The notes under the pieces were generated by a model. The model ran no database searches and was not told where the DNA came from. It worked only from the letters and a program-made list of their open reading frames with translations. Of a DNA stretch of 64,000 bases, positions 43,922 to 52,743 are shown piece after piece (position 1 is the stretch's first letter; each line of letters opens with the position of its first letter). The position numbers and the translations under genes are program-made. This stretch comes from Mucilaginibacter straminoryzae. Its GTDB lineage: Bacteria > Bacteroidota > Bacteroidia > Sphingobacteriales > Sphingobacteriaceae. The DNA is taken from the NCBI RefSeq assembly GCF_022953055.1, contig NZ_JALJEJ010000001.1, positions 124,001 to 188,000 of the forward strand. Reading direction: 5' to 3'.

Positions 43922-45613
43922 TCAGATTTTCCATACACTTGTTGCCAATTTGGCTAAATAAGCTTGTCTGTGCTTTACAGAATTTGGAGACCAGCTATTA
44001 TAGTTAATTTTGTTGGTCAACACGTATTTACTGTCTTTATAAATCTCCTTTTTAGTATCAAAGTTATTATCAGCAGCGTGCTTGTTATTTTTTGAAGTCT
44101 CCAAAAGCGTTAAATTACCGAGTAGATATATATTTCTTTCGTAATCATCTTCAGTAAATACTTCACGCCACGGCTCGGAAAAACTCTCAGGAAGAATATG
44201 TTCTATCGTTCCAGAATCAAGTTCGAAATCATATAAATTACCACTTTCTTGCGCTTCAAGTTTGTATAAAGTATATCTTACTTGCTTTTTATCTGTACTG
44301 TTATTTGTTCTAAATTGTTTTATTTGAAAGTAATTTTTAAACTCATCATCATTCAGGTACAATGCTTTTATATCATTTAACGCTAATGTATAATTAGGCT
44401 GATTACTTTTATAAAGATTAATACCTGCTCTGCTATAGATCTTCTCCATTTCATTTGTCTGCAGTTTAGCTATCAAATTATATCGATATGAAATTACAAC
44501 AATAGAACAAATTAATTTTTTAAAATCTGTGCTTGGCAATTTCTCGTAGGCAACCATTGCTAACGGCTTCCATTGAGTAACCCGAAAAATCTTTAAAGCA
44601 GTTATATAACCTCTTAACTCTTTATCAGTTGACCATATTTCATCATCGGGTGCTCCTAGCGCTGTATATGTATATGCATATGATTCTAAATGATCTAATA
44701 GCTCGAAAACATCTTGATTAGTTTTAGCATATTGTTTTACAACTTTAAAAAGGGACTCCTTTGTTACCATTTGTTTAGTGCCCTGTAAATAGTATCTTAA
44801 AAAAATAGGAAACTCCTTAAGTCCAATTGTATCGATAATCTTTTTCCATTGGTTCTTCACATGATTTAAATCTGTTGAACTTTTTGCTACTAACGAGAAT
44901 AGAAAATTTTTCAAAAGGTCGGTTGAAGTTAATTCTACTCCTCTCGAGTTTAGCGTTTCAAAAACAGTGTAGGCATTAAGTTCATCTTCCACGGTAATTT
45001 GTATAAACATCAAAAGATCGCCGATTACCTTATTTAAAACATTAGCGAGTTGTTCGCCAGAATAGTTCTCATATTCTTTTTGTATGTTTCTTAGAAAGAA
45101 ACCATAGGACTCCCACATCAATTTTTCGGAGTCTGATAGCTTTGCGACATTGATAGGTGGTTTGAAAGCTAACAACCTTTGCTGATAAAACCCATCATTG
45201 TTTTCATTTAGGAAGATTTTGCTTGAATATCTTAAAGAGGCAGGATCCTTTTGCCCAATATACTGACGCATTAAAATGTTAACCCTTTCTTGATTGGCTT
45301 CAACGTCTATTCCCAAGTCAGCTAGTTCCTGTATTCTAGCTATAAATGCTAAGGTTAATATACTTAGGGTTGTAAAACGTTGTTGGCCATCTATTATTAA
45401 AAATTGCTTTTCTCCGGTATCTTGTAGAACTACAGAACCCATATAATGTGGATTTCCTGTGTTTTTCACAATTGATATATCATTCCACAAGTCTTCCCAA
45501 TTGTCTCTGCTCCAAGAATAATCTCTTTGAAATTGCGGCACTTTATAAATTTTACCGTTTCCTAATACCTCGTTTAGATTAACAGTTTTGGTATCAAGTA
45601 AATTGGAAGCCAT
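43922..45613 (-). CDS. DUF262/DUF1524 protein, GmrSD-like putative restriction nuclease
   Basis: 563 residues. N-terminal DUF262 (GmrS-like, ParB-related NTPase) is recognised by V-P-Q-F-Q-R-D-Y-S-W and the signature I-D-G-Q-Q-R at residues about 74-79. The C-terminal DUF1524 (GmrD-like HNH) is recognised by E-H-I-L-P-E (His472) and G-N-L-T-L-L with following Asn/His residues (about 499-515). These fused proteins resemble type IV restriction enzymes GmrSD/BrxU that cut modified phage DNA. Base composition is A+T-richer than the flanking pckA and pdh genes, hinting at acquisition. It stands alone with no methylase, transposase or other defence gene beside it. Activity on modified DNA is inferred from family. 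Confidence 0.88.
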   Translation of the reverse strand: MASNLLDTKTVNLNEVLGNGKIYKVPQFQRDYSWSRDNWEDLWNDISIVKNTGNPHYMGSVVLQDTGEKQFLIIDGQQRFTTLSILTLAFIARIQELADLGIDVEANQERVNILMRQYIGQKDPASLRYSSKIFLNENNDGFYQQRLLAFKPPINVAKLSDSEKLMWESYGFFLRNIQKEYENYSGEQLANVLNKVIGDLLMFIQITVEDELNAYTVFETLNSRGVELTSTDLLKNFLFSLVAKSSTDLNHVKNQWKKIIDTIGLKEFPIFLRYYLQGTKQMVTKESLFKVVKQYAKTNQDVFELLDHLESYAYTYTALGAPDDEIWSTDKELRGYITALKIFRVTQWKPLAMVAYEKLPSTDFKKLICSIVVISYRYNLIAKLQTNEMEKIYSRAGINLYKSNQPNYTLALNDIKALYLNDDEFKNYFQIKQFRTNNSTDKKQVRYTLYKLEAQESGNLYDFELDSGTIEHILPESFSEPWREVFTEDDYERNIYLLGNLTLLETSKNNKHAADNNFDTKKEIYKDSKYVLTNKINYNSWSPNSVKHRQAYLAKLATSVWKI

Positions 45614-45638
45614 ATCTTAATATAGGTTTAAAAAATGC

Positions 45639-45664
45639 AAAAAGGCGATGATGTTCACCGCCTT
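45639..45664 (-). terminator. Terminator of the pdhA-pdhC operon
   Basis: Read on the minus strand, a 10-bp stem with one wobble (45655-45664 with 45642-45651) is followed by a run of T. It separates pdhC from the DUF262 gene, so the latter has its own transcription. Confidence 0.75.
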
Positions 45665-45688
45665 GCTAAAATAAGATTTTTACTAAGA

Positions 45689-47362
45689 TCAGATCAGTAA
45701 TCTGACAGGTTCTTCTAACAGTGATTTTAATGTTTGCAGGAATGAAGCTGCTGTCGCACCGTCAACCACGCGGTGGTCGGCGCTTAGGGTTACCTTCATT
45801 ACATTGCCCGGAACTACCGCTCCGTTTTTAACTACAGGTACCTGCTGGATACCGCTAACGGCAAGGATACAAGCATCTGGCGGGTTAATAATTGCGGTGA
45901 ACTCGTCTACACCGAACATACCCAGGTTAGAGATGGTAAAGGTTGAACCTTCCCAATCTGACGGCTGTAGCTTTTTGTCTTTCGCTTTTTTAGCAAACTC
46001 TTTTACCTCAACAGAAATGTGGCTTAAAGTTTTGCTGTCTGCAAATCGAACAACCGGTACTAACAGACCTTCGTCTACCGCTACCGCCACACCAATGTTT
46101 ACGTGCTCGTTATAACGGATCTTATCGCCTAACCATGATGAGTTAATTGCAGGGTGCTGTTTCAATGCTACAGCACAAGCTTTCACTACAAAATCGTTAA
46201 AGGAGATCTTAACCGGCGCAACTTCGTTGATCTTATTACGTGCGGCTACCGCAGCATCCATATCGATAGACATGGTTACGTAGAAGTGTGGTGCAGTGAA
46301 CAAGCTTTCAGAAAGGCGTTTAGCAATCACTTTACGCATCTGCGTAACCGGTTTCTCAGTGAATTTTACCTCGCCGACAACTTGCGGTAAGCTGATTGAC
46401 GGAGCCGCTTTTGCAGCACCTTCTTTAGCTTTCGCACTTGTTGCCTCTTCTGCCTGTACATCAGCAGTAGAAGCCGATTTAGCAGACGGTGTGAAGCCTT
46501 CCACGTCTTTCTTTACAATACGGCCGCCTTCTGCACTGCCTTTAACATCGTTTAAGTTGATGCCTTTTTCTTTAGCAATCTTGCGGGCTAAAGGAGAAGC
46601 TTTAACGCGGCTGTCATCTTCAGATGCCCCTTCTGCCGGTGCAGCTTCTGCTTTCGCAGCCTCTGGCTGTGCTTCCGCTTGTGCCGGTGCAGCAGCCTGC
46701 GCCGGTGCAGAGCCACCTTGCAATAAAGGCGTAACGTCTGTTCCTTCTTTGCCTACAATGGCAATAATATCGTTTACTTTGGCAGCTTCGCCTTCTTTTA
46801 CACCGATATAAAGCAGGGTGCCTTCTTCATAACCCACTACTTCCATGGTTGCTTTATCAGTTTCCACGTCGGCTAATGAATCATCAGATTTTACTTTATC
46901 ACCTACTTTGAAGTTCCATTTCTGGATAACACCCTCGGTCATGGTGTCGCTCAGTAAAGGCATACGGATCACCGCAGCAGGGATGCTGGCTGGATCAACC
47001 GCCGGAGCGGCTTGCGCTTGCGGCGCAGCAGATGCCTGTGCTGCAGGGGCTGCTTCCTGCTTTTGTTCAGCGGCAGGGGCAGCAGTGTCGCCTTCTGCTT
47101 CCAAAGCAGCTTTATAATCTTCGCCTTCGTTACCTAAAACAGCAATTACGCTATCTACAGGCGCGGCTTTACCTTCTTCAATACCTATGTATAATAAAGT
47201 ACCATCCTGAAAGGATTCAAAATCCATCGTGGCTTTATCGGTTTCAACCTCGGCTAATAAATCGCCTGATTTTACCTTATCACCAACTTTTTTATGCCAT
47301 TTTGCAATAACACCTTCAGTCATGGTGTCACTCATTTTAGGCATTTTTACTACTTCGGCCAT
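45689..47362 (-). CDS. pdhC: Pyruvate dehydrogenase E2 (dihydrolipoyllysine acetyltransferase)
   Basis: 557 residues. Two lipoyl domains, each with the lipoylation motif ETDKATM (first at K43, second around residue 170), separated by Ala/Pro-rich linkers. An E3-binding domain (VKASPLARKIAKEKGINL, about 255-290) follows, then the catalytic core ending with the D-H-R-V-V-D-G active-site motif. It transfers acetyl groups to CoA within the PDH complex. pdhA is 37 bases upstream in the same operon; pdhB and lpd are elsewhere. Confidence 0.96.
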   Translation of the reverse strand: MAEVVKMPKMSDTMTEGVIAKWHKKVGDKVKSGDLLAEVETDKATMDFESFQDGTLLYIGIEEGKAAPVDSVIAVLGNEGEDYKAALEAEGDTAAPAAEQKQEAAPAAQASAAPQAQAAPAVDPASIPAAVIRMPLLSDTMTEGVIQKWNFKVGDKVKSDDSLADVETDKATMEVVGYEEGTLLYIGVKEGEAAKVNDIIAIVGKEGTDVTPLLQGGSAPAQAAAPAQAEAQPEAAKAEAAPAEGASEDDSRVKASPLARKIAKEKGINLNDVKGSAEGGRIVKKDVEGFTPSAKSASTADVQAEEATSAKAKEGAAKAAPSISLPQVVGEVKFTEKPVTQMRKVIAKRLSESLFTAPHFYVTMSIDMDAAVAARNKINEVAPVKISFNDFVVKACAVALKQHPAINSSWLGDKIRYNEHVNIGVAVAVDEGLLVPVVRFADSKTLSHISVEVKEFAKKAKDKKLQPSDWEGSTFTISNLGMFGVDEFTAIINPPDACILAVSGIQQVPVVKNGAVVPGNVMKVTLSADHRVVDGATAASFLQTLKSLLEEPVRLLI

Positions 47363-47399
47363 AGTGTGTGGAGATGATTAATTTAATGTTTTAAATGGG

Positions 47400-48395
47400 T
47401 TAGTCTCTGATATAAGGATAATCTTGCTGAACGTAAACATCGTCATACAGTTCAGAAGGATCAGGCCAAGGCGACTCTTCAGAGAATTTCACCGCTTCAT
47501 CAACCTGTGCTTTTATTTTCGCTTCAATCTCCTCAAACCATTTATCGTCAGCATAACCTTGTTTAACAATGGTTTGTTTGGTAATTTCAATCGGGTCTTT
47601 TGCTTTGTAGCTTTCTACCTCTTCTTTGGTGCGGTACTTCTGAGGGTCAGACATGGAGTGACCTTTATAACGGTAAGTACGCATTTCAAGGAAAGTAGGC
47701 CCATCGCCGCGGCGCGCACGGTCAACCGCTTCGTTCATGGCAGTATGTACCGCAACCGGGTCCATACCATCTACTGCTGAAGAAGGAATACCGTAAGGTA
47801 AGCCTAATTTGTAAATATCAGTTTCTATGGTAGTACGCTCTACAGAAGTACCCATTGCGTAACCATTGTTCTCACAAACAAAGATTACGGGCAGTTTCCA
47901 TAAGCTGGCCATGTTAAAGGTTTCGTTCAGCGCACCCTGGCGTACAGCGCCATCACCCATATAGGTAACGCATACGGCGTCTGTACCGTTGAACTTTTCG
48001 GCAAATGCAATACCTGCACCCAGCGGGATCTGGCCGCCTACGATACCATGGCCACCAAAGAACTTGTTTTCTTTGTCGAACATGTGCATAGAACCGCCTT
48101 TGCCTTTAGAGCATCCGGTTACTTTACCATACATCTCTGCCATTACAGCATTCGGGTGTGTACCTTTAGCTATAGCGTGTGCGTGGTCGCGGTATGCAGT
48201 GATCATGCTGTCCTCTTTTTTAAGAACAGACATCGCACCTGCTAACACGGCTTCCTGGCCGATATATAAATGGCAAAATCCTCTGATTTTTTGTTGGCCG
48301 TAAAGCTGTCCGGTTTTTTCTTCGAACTTGCGCATTAACAGCATAGACTCGTACCACTGCAGGTAGGTATCTTTTGTAATTTCGATTGAACTCAT
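47400..48395 (-). CDS. pdhA: Pyruvate dehydrogenase E1 alpha subunit
   Basis: 331 residues. Thiamine diphosphate binding is seen in YMGDGAVRQGALNETFN with the closing N-N (CENNG), and the phosphorylation-loop-like Y-R-Y-K-G-H-S-M-S-D-P. GGSMHMFDKENKFFGGHGIV is typical of the family. The alpha/beta type E1 needs PdhB, not present here. The promoter has a minus-strand TAGATTTG box about 35 bases upstream with a TTTG at -33. Confidence 0.97.
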   Translation of the reverse strand: MSSIEITKDTYLQWYESMLLMRKFEEKTGQLYGQQKIRGFCHLYIGQEAVLAGAMSVLKKEDSMITAYRDHAHAIAKGTHPNAVMAEMYGKVTGCSKGKGGSMHMFDKENKFFGGHGIVGGQIPLGAGIAFAEKFNGTDAVCVTYMGDGAVRQGALNETFNMASLWKLPVIFVCENNGYAMGTSVERTTIETDIYKLGLPYGIPSSAVDGMDPVAVHTAMNEAVDRARRGDGPTFLEMRTYRYKGHSMSDPQKYRTKEEVESYKAKDPIEITKQTIVKQGYADDKWFEEIEAKIKAQVDEAVKFSEESPWPDPSELYDDVYVQQDYPYIRD

Positions 48396-48429
48396 CTGTT
48401 ATACAATCCGTTTCTTTTTTGCGAAAGCG

Positions 48430-48437
48430 CAAATCTA
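48430..48437 (-). promoter_or_regulatory. Predicted -7 box of the pdh operon
   Basis: The minus strand reads TAGATTTG, an exact TAnnTTTG match, with a TTTG run about 18 bases further upstream as expected for the -33 element. Confidence 0.6.
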
Positions 48438-48612
48438 ATTATATCCGGCAAAAAAAGGAAACCGCAATACATTTGTTATGTAATAATAATTACAAAGGCA
48501 TGATACAGCTAAAAAGCTTGCTTTAAATGACATAGGTTATATTAACTGAAAATATATGTAAATTAATTAAAAAAATATTTTCTTTCACTATTGCTATGTT
48601 TGTGGAAAAATC

Positions 48613-48620
48613 TAACTTTG
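48613..48620 (+). promoter_or_regulatory. Predicted -7 box of the NlpC/P60 gene
   Basis: TAACTTTG (exact TAnnTTTG) with TTTG at 48599-48602 as -33 element; the leader would be about 70 bases. Confidence 0.6.
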
Positions 48621-48693
48621 TAGGCAACAATAGACAAAGTGTCTTGTTTAATAAACAGTTGTTGTTTTAAGACCCTAACAGACTAAGGATTAA

Positions 48694-49263
48694 ATGAAGA
48701 AATTTTTACTGGCTATTGCCCTGTTTGTAAGTGTATTGAATGTGCAAGCGCAAACAAAAAGTGTTCCTAATCAGCAAGTTGAGAAACCAAACGACGAAGA
48801 ACAAAGCTTAGCAAAAGATTATTTTTCGCAGGTAATGGGCGTTGCGCTCTCTGCTACTTCTAACGTAAAATTGTTCCAGTTTGTTTATGACTGGATAGGT
48901 ACTCCATACCGTTTTGGGGGAAGTTCTAAAAAAGGGATCGATTGTTCGGCCTTTACTAAAGAACTTTATACCAAGGTATTTAACCTGACGATCAAAAGAA
49001 ATTCGCGCGATATTTTTAGTATGGTGAATCCGGTAAGCAAGGATGAACTGAAAGAAGGCGACTTGGTTTTCTTTAAAATTCATAGCCGCAGCATATCGCA
49101 CGTAGGGATCTATCTGGGCGATGGCCGCTTTGCGCATGCTTCTATGAAGGGTGTAGCGGTAAGTAACCTGGATGACGCTTATTACAGCCGTTACTTTTAT
49201 AAAGGCGGACGCTTGCTGGATGTTTTTAAAGAACAACTGGAAAAAACAGGCGACGTTCAATAA
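48694..49263 (+). CDS. NlpC/P60 (C40) family peptidoglycan endopeptidase
   Basis: 189 residues, exported (signal peptide to V-Q-A-Q). NlpC/P60 catalytic residues are C84 in G-I-D-C-S-A-F, H136 in S-H-V-G-I-Y-L-G and the third polar residue H148 in F-A-H-A-S. It likely cuts the gamma-D-Glu to diamino acid bond in peptidoglycan stems. A strong terminator-like hairpin follows immediately before the CapA-like gene. Confidence 0.93.
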   Translation: MKKFLLAIALFVSVLNVQAQTKSVPNQQVEKPNDEEQSLAKDYFSQVMGVALSATSNVKLFQFVYDWIGTPYRFGGSSKKGIDCSAFTKELYTKVFNLTIKRNSRDIFSMVNPVSKDELKEGDLVFFKIHSRSISHVGIYLGDGRFAHASMKGVAVSNLDDAYYSRYFYKGGRLLDVFKEQLEKTGDVQ

Positions 49264-49284
49264 TAGATAAATACAGCATTTACG

Positions 49285-49317
49285 ATCCCTTCAGTAATAC
49301 TGAGGGGATTTTTTTTA
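49285..49317 (+). terminator. Terminator or regulatory hairpin just before the capA-like gene
   Basis: An 11-bp stem (49285-49295 with 49299-49309, one T.G pair) with a 3-base loop followed by eight T residues. The T-run ends only 3 bases before the next ATG, so it also covers that gene's ribosome-binding region. Confidence 0.8.
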
Positions 49318-49319
49318 GG

Positions 49320-50474
49320 ATGAAATTTTTAAAATTACTTCAATTCGTTGTTGTCGGGCTTTGCTGGATTGGATGCCAGCACCAATTACCGCCAGTACAG
49401 CATAAAAATGATGTGGGGTTAACAGTGGTGGCGCCTGTTGTTACAGCTCCCGCAGACGAGCTGAAGATTGTTGCAGTAGGCGACATGATGCTGGGTACCT
49501 CTTACCCGGATAGCAGCGCATTGCCACCCGATAGTGCTGTTAACAGTTTCAATGCTGCCGTAAAAGAACTGCAAAGCGCCGACGTAACATTCGGCAACCT
49601 GGAGGGAACCCTGCTGAATGAAGGTGAGCCAGCAAGTTTTAAATTACATCAGCGCAGTAAGGCTTATCTGTTCCGGATGCCAGAAGCATACGGGAAAATA
49701 CTTAGCAACGCCGGGTTCGACCTACTGAGCCTGGGCAATAACCATAGCAATGATTTTGATCTGAAAGGCCGGAAGAGTACCGCACGTGTACTTGATTCTT
49801 GCGGTATTGCTTATGCAGGCCTGTTGTCTTGCCCGGTAACTACAATCGAGCGGAATGGTATTACTTATGGCTTCTGTGCTTTCTCTCCAAACAGTACAAC
49901 CGTTTCATTGCTTAATCTTAAACATGCGGCAGAATTGATCAGTAGTTTAAAGCAGCGTTGCGATATCGTGATCGTTTCTTTCCACGGCGGTGGCGAGGGA
50001 GTAGATTTTGAACATGTAACCCGGATGCCAGAGTCTTATTTTGGCGAACCACGCGGTGATGTGTACGCTTTTGCACATGCAGCCGTCGACGCCGGTGCTG
50101 ATCTGGTATTCGGTAATGGCCCTCATGTGAACCGGGGAATGGAGTTGTATAAAAACAGGTTGATTGCTTACAGCCTGGGTAACTTTTGCACCTATAAAAG
50201 CGTAAGTATAGCAGGTATTTGCGGGTTGGCCCCGCTGCTAAAAGTGAGCATTAATAAAAATGGTGAATTTGCCGGTGGACAGATCATCTCGTTTAAGCAA
50301 GACCATCAGTTGGGGTTGCGTTTAGATGCCGCTAATAAAGCGGCACTGCGAATAAAGCAACTGACGGAAACCGATTTTCCGGATGGGGGCTTAAATATCA
50401 GTGATGAAGGAGTGATCAGTCGGAAAACTGAACAAATGGCGGGTACTCCCCCGGCGAATACGACAGAGGAGTAA
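49320..50474 (+). CDS. CapA family (poly-gamma-glutamate synthesis type) lipoprotein
   Basis: 384 residues. Lipobox W-I-G-C (Cys19), then the metallophosphatase-like CapA fold: V-A-V-G-D-M-M-L-G, T-F-G-N-L-E-G-T-L, L-S-L-G-N-N-H-S-N-D, and V-S-F-H-G-G-G. CapA/PgsA proteins take part in exported polyglutamate capsule synthesis in Bacillus; in Bacteroidota the role is unclear and no capBC genes are near. Its only upstream space is a hairpin and T-run, so it probably depends on read-through from the NlpC gene. Confidence 0.9.
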   Translation: MKFLKLLQFVVVGLCWIGCQHQLPPVQHKNDVGLTVVAPVVTAPADELKIVAVGDMMLGTSYPDSSALPPDSAVNSFNAAVKELQSADVTFGNLEGTLLNEGEPASFKLHQRSKAYLFRMPEAYGKILSNAGFDLLSLGNNHSNDFDLKGRKSTARVLDSCGIAYAGLLSCPVTTIERNGITYGFCAFSPNSTTVSLLNLKHAAELISSLKQRCDIVIVSFHGGGEGVDFEHVTRMPESYFGEPRGDVYAFAHAAVDAGADLVFGNGPHVNRGMELYKNRLIAYSLGNFCTYKSVSIAGICGLAPLLKVSINKNGEFAGGQIISFKQDHQLGLRLDAANKAALRIKQLTETDFPDGGLNISDEGVISRKTEQMAGTPPANTTEE

Positions 50475-50480
50475 CCTTAT

Positions 50481-50669
50481 TTATTTTGCATTATCAGTGG
50501 TATTTCTGACCAGGCCGATGCCCGAGAAGAAAAAGATGATGGCAATAATGCCGACGGTGATCAGGGTGGTAAAATTACCTGAATGTTGTATTACACCCAG
50601 GCCAGTGTAGATTAAGCCGACGATACCCAGGATAGTAAGTATGGCTCCGAAAGTGCGTTTTAAGTTCAT
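50481..50669 (-). CDS. Small two-helix membrane protein
   Basis: 62 residues with two hydrophobic helices (about 5-26 and 34-54) and a short charged tail N-T-T-D-N-A-K. No family that I recognise for sure; similar 60-residue proteins are widespread in Sphingobacteriaceae. It is divergent from the SPFH gene by 63 bases and convergent with the CapA gene, with a gap of 6 bases. Confidence 0.7.
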   Translation of the reverse strand: MNLKRTFGAILTILGIVGLIYTGLGVIQHSGNFTTLITVGIIAIIFFFSGIGLVRNTTDNAK

Positions 50670-50732
50670 GATAATTGTTTTAAATTGAGTAATTTAACAA
50701 CAGATTTTAACGGTATTTAATAATACGATATA

Positions 50733-51674
50733 ATGAGTCCAGCCGGCATATTGTTTTACATAGCACTAATAATTATTGTAGTTATTCTGTTCTCAACCGC
50801 GGTAACTATTAAACAGGGAACGGTTGGCGTGATTACTGTTTTTGGAAAGTACCGCCGGATTATCCATCCGGGGTTGAATTTTAAAATACCGATCATTGAA
50901 CAGCTTTATAGCCGCATATCCATACAAAACCGCTCCGTCGAACTGGAATTCCAGGCAGTAACTATCGATCAGGCCAATGTATATTTTAAGGCCATGCTGC
51001 TATACTCTGTATTTGACCAAAGCGAGGAGATGATCAAAAACGTTGCCTTTAAGTTTGTGGACGAACGTAACCTGATGCAGGCCCTGGTGCGGACTGTCGA
51101 AGGTTCTATCCGGGCTTTTGTGGCGACCAAACGCCAATCTGACGTATTGGTGCTGCGTCGCGACATTGTGGAGCATGTAAAGGAACAAATAGACCAGATC
51201 TTAGAAAGCTGGGGCTACCATCTGCAAGACCTCCAATTAAATGATATCACCTTCGACGAAGCCATTATGAAATCGATGAGCCAAGTGGTGGCATCTAATA
51301 ACCTGAAAGCAGCGGCTGAGAATGAAGGCCAGGCATTACTGATCACCAAAACAAAAGCTGCCGAGGCGGAAGGTAACGCGATAAAAATTGCCGCCGAAGC
51401 AGAACGACAGGCGTCGCAGTTACGTGGACAGGGTGTAGCGCTTTTCCGCGAAGAAGTAGCTAAAGGTATGACTATGGCTGCCAAAGAAATGTCCCAAGCA
51501 AACATGGATACCTCCGTGATCTTGTTCACTATGTGGACGGAAGCCATCAAACATTTTTCTGAAAACTCTAAAGGAAACGTGATCTTCCTGGATGGCTCGC
51601 CGGATTCGATGCAGCATACCATGAAAGAGATGATGAGCTTAAACCTTTTGCACCCGGACCAAGTCAAAAAATAG
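50733..51674 (+). CDS. SPFH/Band 7 (prohibitin-like) membrane protein
   Basis: 313 residues. One N-terminal transmembrane helix (about 5-25), the SPFH domain with VFGKYRRIIHPGLNFKIPII and Y-F-K-A-M-L-L-Y-S-V, then a long Ala/Glu-rich coiled coil (ITKTKAAEAEGNAIKIAAEA) and a short C-terminal region. SPFH proteins form ring scaffolds at membranes; bacterial ones are linked to lipid domains and protease control. No NfeD-type partner gene is adjacent. Confidence 0.93.
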   Translation: MSPAGILFYIALIIIVVILFSTAVTIKQGTVGVITVFGKYRRIIHPGLNFKIPIIEQLYSRISIQNRSVELEFQAVTIDQANVYFKAMLLYSVFDQSEEMIKNVAFKFVDERNLMQALVRTVEGSIRAFVATKRQSDVLVLRRDIVEHVKEQIDQILESWGYHLQDLQLNDITFDEAIMKSMSQVVASNNLKAAAENEGQALLITKTKAAEAEGNAIKIAAEAERQASQLRGQGVALFREEVAKGMTMAAKEMSQANMDTSVILFTMWTEAIKHFSENSKGNVIFLDGSPDSMQHTMKEMMSLNLLHPDQVKK

Positions 51675-51721
51675 ATTCTTTAAACTATAGATGAAGAAAC
51701 TTTTTTACTCCTGATTAATAT

Positions 51722-52267
51722 ATGAACCCCCGAAAAGTGCGTGTGATCTGTGCGGTTGCCCTATGCCTTGGTATTTTTAGTGCCAAAGCGCAGTATCATT
51801 TATTAAACACCAGTGATTTTCAAGGACGGCCAGACTGTTCGGGCAATGTTGCCTATACCAATTGTACCATCGATTTTAGCTATCAGCCCACTCCGGCTAA
51901 CGGCTTTTACCATCTGGACTTTCGCATTAAAGTAGTAGTGAATAAAGACCGCTCGTGGATAGATAAGTCGCGCATTACCAGCGGGCAGATGCTCGATGAA
52001 ATTTTAAAGCATGAACAGGGCCATTATACACTGGCTTTTTTAATGCAGCAGGAAATGTTACGCGTTTTCGCAAATACCCGCTTCGGTAGTAATTATGAAC
52101 AGCAGGTAAATACTATATTTGGTGCGCTTAAAAATAAATACCACCAGCTGAACAACGATTACGATGAAGATACTAACCACTCTATCGACCGGAAACAGCA
52201 GAACAGTTGGGATTTATATTTCAGGCAGCAGATTGGCCAGTACACACGTGTGGCCATGAACAACTAA
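51722..52267 (+). CDS. DUF922 family predicted Zn-dependent protease
   Basis: 181 residues, exported (S-A-K-A-Q). The DUF922 signature is the I-L-K-H-E-Q-G-H-Y motif (HExxH, about residue 98) in a short alpha/beta domain, with Y-A/T-N-C-T-I-D-F earlier. DUF922 members look like minimal metallopeptidases, but activity has not been shown. The next gene (26 bases on) is also exported and of unknown function, so they may be one transcript. Confidence 0.85.
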   Translation: MNPRKVRVICAVALCLGIFSAKAQYHLLNTSDFQGRPDCSGNVAYTNCTIDFSYQPTPANGFYHLDFRIKVVVNKDRSWIDKSRITSGQMLDEILKHEQGHYTLAFLMQQEMLRVFANTRFGSNYEQQVNTIFGALKNKYHQLNNDYDEDTNHSIDRKQQNSWDLYFRQQIGQYTRVAMNN

Positions 52268-52292
52268 CCAAGATAGCCAGTTTTATAAGCCG

Positions 52293-52742
52293 ATGAACGC
52301 CCGCAAATATTTTTGCTTACTGTTAGCCTTTTCTATATATATCCCTGTTGCCATGGCGCAGCAGGAAGATAAACCGCAATATGTAGACGGAGTAAAAATA
52401 GACCGCTTCGGGAGCAATATCAACTCCTCCGAAATTGCCTATGTGGAAAACAAGCCTAACGGCATTTTCATTCACACCCGTTTAGGTGTCCGGCGGCAAT
52501 ACTGGGGTTACCTCAGAAAAAAATCTGATGCTTATCGTAAAATTGCGCCTAACGTGCTTGATGATAGCAATATCCAGTACATTGTAAATAACGTTCCGTT
52601 AAATAGCGGCTATGAGCGCATTTTGGCGGGCATTACCAACCGTAATTTCATAGGCTTGCAGGTGATAGACGAACGGATGCTAAACCGCGCTTTTAATATT
52701 TACGGGAAGCAATACGGCGTGCTGATCCGCACCAAAAGATAG
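52293..52742 (+). CDS. Exported protein of unknown function
   Basis: 149 residues with a signal peptide ending A-M-A-Q. The body is unfamiliar: V-D-G-V-K-I-D-R-F-G, a R-R-Q-Y-W-G-Y block and a Y-G-V-L-I-R-T-K-R end. No domain seen. It follows the DUF922 gene and converges with the next gene with a 1-base gap. Confidence 0.65.
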   Translation: MNARKYFCLLLAFSIYIPVAMAQQEDKPQYVDGVKIDRFGSNINSSEIAYVENKPNGIFIHTRLGVRRQYWGYLRKKSDAYRKIAPNVLDDSNIQYIVNNVPLNSGYERILAGITNRNFIGLQVIDERMLNRAFNIYGKQYGVLIRTKR

Positions 52743-52743
52743 G

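Noticed and set aside
43922..45613. Multi-gene BREX or restriction-modification island around the DUF262 gene
   Set aside because: Both neighbours are housekeeping genes; no methylase, helicase or PglZ-type gene is present.
46296..46811. 171-codon open frame antisense to pdhC
   Set aside because: It mirrors the Ala/Pro-rich linker of E2; such biased codons give long false frames on the other strand.
49320..50474. Polyglutamate capsule locus around the CapA-like gene
   Set aside because: No capB or capC homologue nearby; only the CapA fold is present.
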